Source of the DNA: an uncultured Eubacteriales bacterium | Lineage (GTDB): Bacteria > Bacillota > Clostridia > Tissierellales > Peptoniphilaceae | Direction: 5' to 3' | Length of the DNA stretch: 18,341 nucleotides | NCBI GenBank assembly: GCA_902488815.1 | Contig: CABTXP010000026.1 | Location: forward strand, 1 to 18,341 | Shown here: positions 14,799 through 18,341 of the stretch, in pieces | How positions within the stretch are numbered: the first letter of the stretch is position 1 | How the letters are laid out: every line of letters starts with the position of its first letter | Made by a program: the position numbers and the translations under genes | The notes under the pieces: generated by a model | Database searches by the model: none | Told to the model about the DNA's origin: nothing | The model's input: the letters and a program-made list of their open reading frames with translations, nothing else

Positions 14799-15674
14799 CT
14801 ACTCAATGTTTTGTATTTGCTCTCTCAGCTTTTCAATGTGAGATTTTAATTCAACGACTTTGTTTAAAATTTCAATGTCACCGGTCTTGGATCCTACCGT
14901 GTTGACCTCTCTGTTAAGTTCCTGTACCAAAAAATCCAAGTTTCTGCCGATTGAATTGTATCTATTTATTATATCATTAAATTGCAAAAGATGTGAGAAT
15001 ATTCTCACTATCTCCTCGTCAATAGAGAGCTTGTCACACATAATTGCAACTTCCGTAGTGAGCCTTTGAAGGTCAAGTTCGTCCTTGTTTAAATTTTTAT
15101 CAATGTTTTCTCTAAGCTTATTTGTGTTCTCTTCAATTACAGCAGGTGCTTTGTCACGAATAAATTCGGCACAGGCAGTAATGTCTTTAAGCTTTTCTTC
15201 AAAGTCCGCCTTGAGAGCGGCACCTTCAAGCTCCCTCGCCTCAACAAATTGATTGAGGGCAATGGTGACGGCACTCTTTAAGGGATCCCAAAGTTCTTCC
15301 TTGTCGTCGTCGTTGGAGATGGTGGAGATAACACCCTCCATAGTGTAGATGTCCCTTAAAGAAATTTCACTTATAAGTCCCAGCTCATCTCTCAGATCCT
15401 CAAAGGCCTTTAAATATTCTCCCGCCAAGTGAGCATCCGCCACAACCTTGGTGTCGCTTTGACTCAAAAAATTGTAGTTTATATATACGTCCACCTTGCC
15501 TCGTGAGATCTCTTCCTTCAACAGCTTTCTAACTCTGTCTTCAAAGGCAATAAGAGTCTTGGGCATTCTAATGTTAAACTCGCTGTAACGCGAGTTCACC
15601 GATTTAATTTCAACTTTAAAAAATATATTTTCGTTTTGGAATTGTCCCATTCCATATCCCGTCATACTTCTCAT
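14799..15674 (-). CDS. yicC: YicC/YloC-family endoribonuclease
   Basis: A cytoplasmic protein of the YicC family (YloC in B. subtilis). E. coli YicC is an endoribonuclease linked to small-RNA decay; the target here is unknown. The 291 residues start with the family signature M-R-S-M-T-G-Y-G and continue with V-E-I-K-S-V-N-S-R-Y (21-30). They end with the conserved E-L-K-S-H-I-E-K-L-R-E-Q-I-Q-N-I-E, the DUF1732 tail. The middle (about 150-215) looks helical and probably coiled. It is the first gene of the fifteen-gene operon and starts at ATG 15674 with GGCGGTGAT as ribosome site. It is divergent from rqcH, with about 70 bp between them. Confidence 0.94.
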   Translation of the reverse strand: MRSMTGYGMGQFQNENIFFKVEIKSVNSRYSEFNIRMPKTLIAFEDRVRKLLKEEISRGKVDVYINYNFLSQSDTKVVADAHLAGEYLKAFEDLRDELGLISEISLRDIYTMEGVISTISNDDDKEELWDPLKSAVTIALNQFVEARELEGAALKADFEEKLKDITACAEFIRDKAPAVIEENTNKLRENIDKNLNKDELDLQRLTTEVAIMCDKLSIDEEIVRIFSHLLQFNDIINRYNSIGRNLDFLVQELNREVNTVGSKTGDIEILNKVVELKSHIEKLREQIQNIE

Positions 15675-15747
15675 AAAATCACCGCCTTAATTATACAATA
15701 CAATGAAGATTATAAACAGAGATGATATAATAAATTTGGAGGTAAAA
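15675..15747. promoter_or_regulatory. Divergent promoter region, yicC operon / rqcH
   Basis: This AT-rich gap must hold starts for both directions. Minus strand: perfect TATAAT at 15714-15709 (leader about 28 nt, most plausible) and at 15695-15690 (leader under 10 nt). Plus strand: an extended -10, TGATATAAT (15723-15731), which would give a leader of about 10 nt, and TACAAT at 15699-15704 with a longer leader. No good TTGACA-like -35 is seen at 16-18 bases from any of them. The rqcH ribosome site GGAGG is at 15738-15742. The candidates interleave, so the two directions may compete. Confidence 0.5.
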
Positions 15748-17457
15748 ATGGCATATAGCGGAATAGTACTCAGTGCAATATTGAGAGAAATAAGAGTGAA
15801 TGTCTTAAACTCAAAAATTTTAAAAGTTTACCAACCACATGAGTCGGAGATAAGGCTCCTCTTCTCCGGAAGAGAAAAGCACAATCTCCTCATCTCACAA
15901 AGCGCAAGTGAACCTCGCATGTATTTCACGGACTTAAAGTCACAAAACCCGGACACGCCCCCTACATTTTGTATGGTGCTAAGAAAGCACATAGAGTCCG
16001 GCACACTTTTAGATGTACAGCAAGTAAAGACGGACAGAATTGCAAAGCTCACTATAAAATCCAAGGACGAAATGTTTGTAGATACGATTAAATATCTCTA
16101 CGTTGAGATAATGGGCAAGTACTCCAACATCATTTTAACGGACAAAGACAACAAAATAATCGACTCGATAAAGAGGGTCACACCTTCCATCAGCAGAGTT
16201 AAAATAATTCTCCCCGGTGAAATTTACGACCCATTGGTAGTATCCACGGGCTTTGACCCGACACAGGTTTCACCTATGGAATTTGACGCCCTCTTAAAAG
16301 AAAAGGGCACACAGTCTTTAAAAAACTTTTTCCTTCGAAACTTTACGGGCTTCAGCCCTCAAATCATAGAAAGATTTTCACAGGCTATAAACAGAATGCC
16401 CGGTGAAATTATCGAGACCTTTACACCGAATGAAATAGAAATTTTAAGAGAAGAGTTTGAAAAAATTCAAAAAATTTTAATATTGGAGGACTTTACTCCT
16501 ACTTTATACAAATTGAGTAACGGCAAGAGAGATTTTGAAGCGGTGGACCTTCCCATAGGGGAAGAAAAAGAGACCTTCGACTCCATGTCAGAGCTCTTGG
16601 ATAAGTTTTATTTGGAAAAAAGTGTTCAGTCATCATTGGCGCAAAAGTCAAACGACTTAATCAAAAACGTTCAAAGGACCATGGAGCGCACTCGCTTAAA
16701 GTTGGAAAAGCAGTCGGGGGAACTGAACGAAGCCTTGGACAGAGAAAAATATAAAGTCTACGGCGATTTAATCTCCGCAAATCTTCACAACATTAATCAA
16801 AACGCATCATCTGTGACGGTGCAAAACTTTTATTCGGAGGCCATGGAAGAAATAGAAATCCCCATGGATATTAAACTCTCTCCTGCCCAAAACGCGCAAC
16901 ACTATTACAAAAAATATTCAAAGCTTAAGACCGGCGCGATGGAACTTAAAAGAGAGATAGAAAAATCCAACAGACTTATAGAGTACTTGGAGACAGTTCT
17001 ATTAAACATAAGGCTTGCAAAGTACAAGGAAGACTTGGAAGAGATACAGGAAGAGCTTTACAAGATAGGCATATTAAAAAAACAAAAGTATGGCAAAAAA
17101 TATAAGCCCAAGTCTTTGGACCAATACACTTCCCCCTCGGGGTATGCAACCTATGTGGGAAGGAACAACAGGCAAAACGAAGAAATTACATTTAAGATTG
17201 CAAGGTCACAGGACACGTGGTTTCACATTAAAGAAGGCCCCGGCGCTCACGTCATTGTGAGAAACGGAGGTGAGCCTCTCACAGATGAGGACATTGAATT
17301 TGCAGCACGCTATGCCCTTTTAAATTCAGATGCAGGTTCCACGGCAATGGGCGAAGTAGTCTATACTCAAAAGAAATTTGTAAAGAGACATCCTTCAAAG
17401 ATACCCGGCTTGGTAATATACACGGACTTTAAGACAGTAACGGTAAGGTCGGAATAA
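15748..17457 (+). CDS. rqcH: RqcH/NFACT-family ribosome quality-control protein (FbpA, YloA)
   Basis: RqcH binds stalled 50S subunits with peptidyl-tRNA and adds C-terminal alanine tails that mark the chain for decay; older annotation calls it fibronectin-binding protein. The 569-residue protein has NFACT-N (about 1-200, with M-G-K-Y-S-N-I-I-L), a helical/coiled-coil middle (about 285-430, with a charged, K/E-rich stretch) and NFACT-R (about 450-560, with Y-T-S-P-S-G-Y and W-F-H-I-K). D96-R97 (T-D-R-I) correspond to the D-R pair needed for tRNA recruitment in B. subtilis RqcH, so tailing activity is expected. I start at ATG 15748 because GGAGG lies five bases upstream and M-A-Y-S-G-I matches the family N-terminus. 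ATG 15703 would add 15 residues from the promoter region. It is monocistronic, with its own terminator. Confidence 0.95.
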   Translation: MAYSGIVLSAILREIRVNVLNSKILKVYQPHESEIRLLFSGREKHNLLISQSASEPRMYFTDLKSQNPDTPPTFCMVLRKHIESGTLLDVQQVKTDRIAKLTIKSKDEMFVDTIKYLYVEIMGKYSNIILTDKDNKIIDSIKRVTPSISRVKIILPGEIYDPLVVSTGFDPTQVSPMEFDALLKEKGTQSLKNFFLRNFTGFSPQIIERFSQAINRMPGEIIETFTPNEIEILREEFEKIQKILILEDFTPTLYKLSNGKRDFEAVDLPIGEEKETFDSMSELLDKFYLEKSVQSSLAQKSNDLIKNVQRTMERTRLKLEKQSGELNEALDREKYKVYGDLISANLHNINQNASSVTVQNFYSEAMEEIEIPMDIKLSPAQNAQHYYKKYSKLKTGAMELKREIEKSNRLIEYLETVLLNIRLAKYKEDLEEIQEELYKIGILKKQKYGKKYKPKSLDQYTSPSGYATYVGRNNRQNEEITFKIARSQDTWFHIKEGPGAHVIVRNGGEPLTDEDIEFAARYALLNSDAGSTAMGEVVYTQKKFVKRHPSKIPGLVIYTDFKTVTVRSE

Positions 17458-17469
17458 TAGATAGGCATT

Positions 17470-17497
17470 AAAAAAAGACAGGTCACCCTGTCTTTTT
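17470..17497. terminator. Bidirectional intrinsic terminator
   Basis: GACAGG - TCAC - CCTGTC, extended by A:T pairs on both sides (A run 17470-17476, T run 17493-17497), forms a stem of about 11 bp. It lies 13 bases after the rqcH stop on the plus strand and about 18 bases after the stop of the convergent surface-protein gene on the minus strand. The symmetric A/T flanks allow it to end transcription in both directions. Confidence 0.88.
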
Positions 17498-17514
17498 GTT
17501 TGTTAAAGATTATT

Positions 17515-18341
17515 TCAATGTCCCATTGATTGAGGTTCATAAGTCAATTTAAGTGAAATTTTTTCTGCCGGCATAGTAAATGTTATCTTCTTTCCTGTAC
17601 TTGTAATATTCTGAGGCATAGTAGACCACATCTTTGATGGCTCATTAGTGTAGCCAGGATAGTTCGGAAGATCTATTGTGACAGTATCGTCGGCTTTGTG
17701 TTTACCAGCATATAATTCATGTTCTTCCTTAGCTTCACCCGAGGCATTCAATAGAACCGCTTTAACATTTACGTCATATTCTGGTGCTTTGTCTTTCCAA
17801 ACAGCTTTAACTGTAATATCTGCCTCTGGCTTTATTTCGTCTCCAACAGCCTTTTCAACTCCAGCTACATCCCAAGCTTTAAATTCTTTGCCTGTCGGTG
17901 CTGTAAAGTCGCAAGTCGGTAGTGTATAGATAGTTTCTAATGGTAGTTTAACATCTGCCATAGTTCCTGTTCCGCCATTTGCATTAAAAGTTATTGTAAA
18001 ACTATCATATGCAACAGCTTTAGCTGTCCATACTGCTGTAATTGTTGTGTCTGCACTTACTGTTATTGAAGTTCCAGCAGCTTTTTCTTCCTCGCCAACT
18101 TTCCAAGATTTAAATTCCTTGCCTGTCGGTGCTTTAAACTTATCAGCATTAGGTAGAGTATATGTTGAACCTTTTACTACTTGTTGAGTTTCAGTTGTTC
18201 CTGTGTCATTGTCAGCCACTAATGTTACTGTAACTTTTTCTTCTACAACAGCTTTGTCTTTCCATACTGCTGTAATTGTTGTGTCTGCACTTACTGTTAT
18301 TGAAGTTCCAGCAGCTTTTTCTTCCTCGCCAACTTTCCAAG
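17515..18341 (-). CDS. Repeat-containing surface protein (Flg_new/InlB B-repeat type), 5'-truncated
   Basis: The frame is open from the window end (first full codon at 18339) to TGA at 17517-17515, giving 274 C-terminal residues; the N-terminus lies outside. It is made of Listeria-Bacteroides/InlB-B-type repeats, with a conserved Y-T-L-P, A-P-T-G-K-E-F-K-x-W and I-T-V-x-A-x-x-x-I-x-A-V-W pattern recurring every 77-78 residues (W1, W79, W156 of the visible part). The I-T-F-N-A-N-G-G-T-G-T-M at 116-127 is typical. A different, beta-rich, lysine-rich final module (about 188-274) ends in S-M-G-H. There is no LPXTG motif, hydrophobic helix or basic tail, so anchoring, if any, is N-terminal or non-covalent. 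Such repeats are usual in secreted or cell-surface proteins; the ligand is unknown. The GTG at 18219 is an internal valine, not the start. Confidence 0.85.
   Translation of the reverse strand, partial: WKVGEEEKAAGTSITVSADTTITAVWKDKAVVEEKVTVTLVADNDTGTTETQQVVKGSTYTLPNADKFKAPTGKEFKSWKVGEEEKAAGTSITVSADTTITAVWTAKAVAYDSFTITFNANGGTGTMADVKLPLETIYTLPTCDFTAPTGKEFKAWDVAGVEKAVGDEIKPEADITVKAVWKDKAPEYDVNVKAVLLNASGEAKEEHELYAGKHKADDTVTIDLPNYPGYTNEPSKMWSTMPQNITSTGKKITFTMPAEKISLKLTYEPQSMGH
18027..18107 (-). repeat. Perfect 81-bp direct repeat, copy 1
   Basis: Bases 18027-18107 are identical to 18261-18341. The offset is 234 bp, exactly 78 codons. It encodes the second half of one surface-protein repeat, from the W-K-V-G-E-E-E segment through T-A-V-W. 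Identity at synonymous sites points to recent duplication or gene conversion rather than protein-level selection only. Confidence 0.95.
18261..18341 (-). repeat. Perfect 81-bp direct repeat, copy 2 (cut by window end)
   Basis: This is identical to 18027-18107 for every base available and reaches the last base of the window, so the true repeat is at least 81 bp and probably longer. An assembler using k-mers shorter than the full repeat would break here, which fits the contig ending at this point. Confidence 0.95.

Noticed and set aside
15703..15747. Upstream ATG extending RqcH by 15 residues
   Set aside because: The extension falls in the promoter/leader region, lacks a ribosome site and does not resemble the family N-terminus. 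ATG 15748 has GGAGG at the right distance.
18217..18219. GTG as start of a 234-residue protein
   Set aside because: The frame is open and repeat-homologous upstream to the window end, so this GTG is an internal valine.
1..18341. CRISPR arrays, tRNA/rRNA genes, riboswitches, insertion sequences, attachment sites
   Set aside because: Intergenic gaps are too short to hold most of these, and none of the typical motifs were seen. No T-box or TPP riboswitch precedes any gene; thiN is preceded directly by rpe.

Overview
The window reads as a low-GC Gram-positive (Firmicutes/Bacillota) chromosome segment. It carries the 'yloC-to-yloS' housekeeping operon known from Bacillus subtilis, with all genes on the minus strand, plus a divergent rqcH/fbpA-type gene. 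The clostridial-type neutral zinc peptidase between fmt and rsmB, three-PASTA PrkC, absence of remA between yicC and gmk, and AT-rich codon use suggest an anaerobic clostridium or Tissierellia/Peptoniphilaceae member. The genus is inference and was not tested. The window looks like a whole draft or metagenome contig: the left edge is Illumina adapter sequence (1-21), and the right edge stops inside a perfect 81-bp coding repeat.

Layout, left to right. 1-21: adapter. 22-964 (minus): metallo-beta-lactamase-fold hydrolase with its 3' end cut off, driven by its own promoter at 1002-1030. 1050-1073: intrinsic terminator ending the long operon. 1072-15674 (minus): fifteen genes, in transcription order yicC, gmk, rpoZ, coaBC, [terminator-like hairpin], priA, def, fmt, zinc peptidase, rsmB, rlmN, stp, prkC, rsgA, rpe, thiN. 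15675-15747: short AT-rich divergent promoter region. 15748-17457 (plus): rqcH. 17470-17497: bidirectional terminator. 17515-18341 (minus): C-terminal part of a surface protein with about 77-78-residue Flg_new/InlB-B-type repeats.

How the genes fit together. The operon joins nucleotide and cofactor supply (Gmk, CoaBC, Rpe, ThiN), RNA polymerase omega, replication restart (PriA), N-terminal formyl-methionine metabolism (Fmt, Def), rRNA/tRNA modification (RsmB, RlmN), 30S maturation (RsgA), RNA decay (YicC) and the Stp/PrkC phosphosignalling pair. Most junctions are stop/start overlaps (ATGA, TAATG or TTGA) or gaps of 9 bp, implying translational coupling. The exception is coaBC-priA, where a hairpin with a U-tract contains the coaBC stop codon and runs directly into the priA Shine-Dalgarno.

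No gene-free stretch exceeds 120 bp. I found no tRNA, rRNA, CRISPR array, insertion sequence or phage gene, and no undescribed multi-gene system. The most useful observations are the contig-edge artefacts, the intra-operon terminator, and the highly similar repeats of the surface protein.
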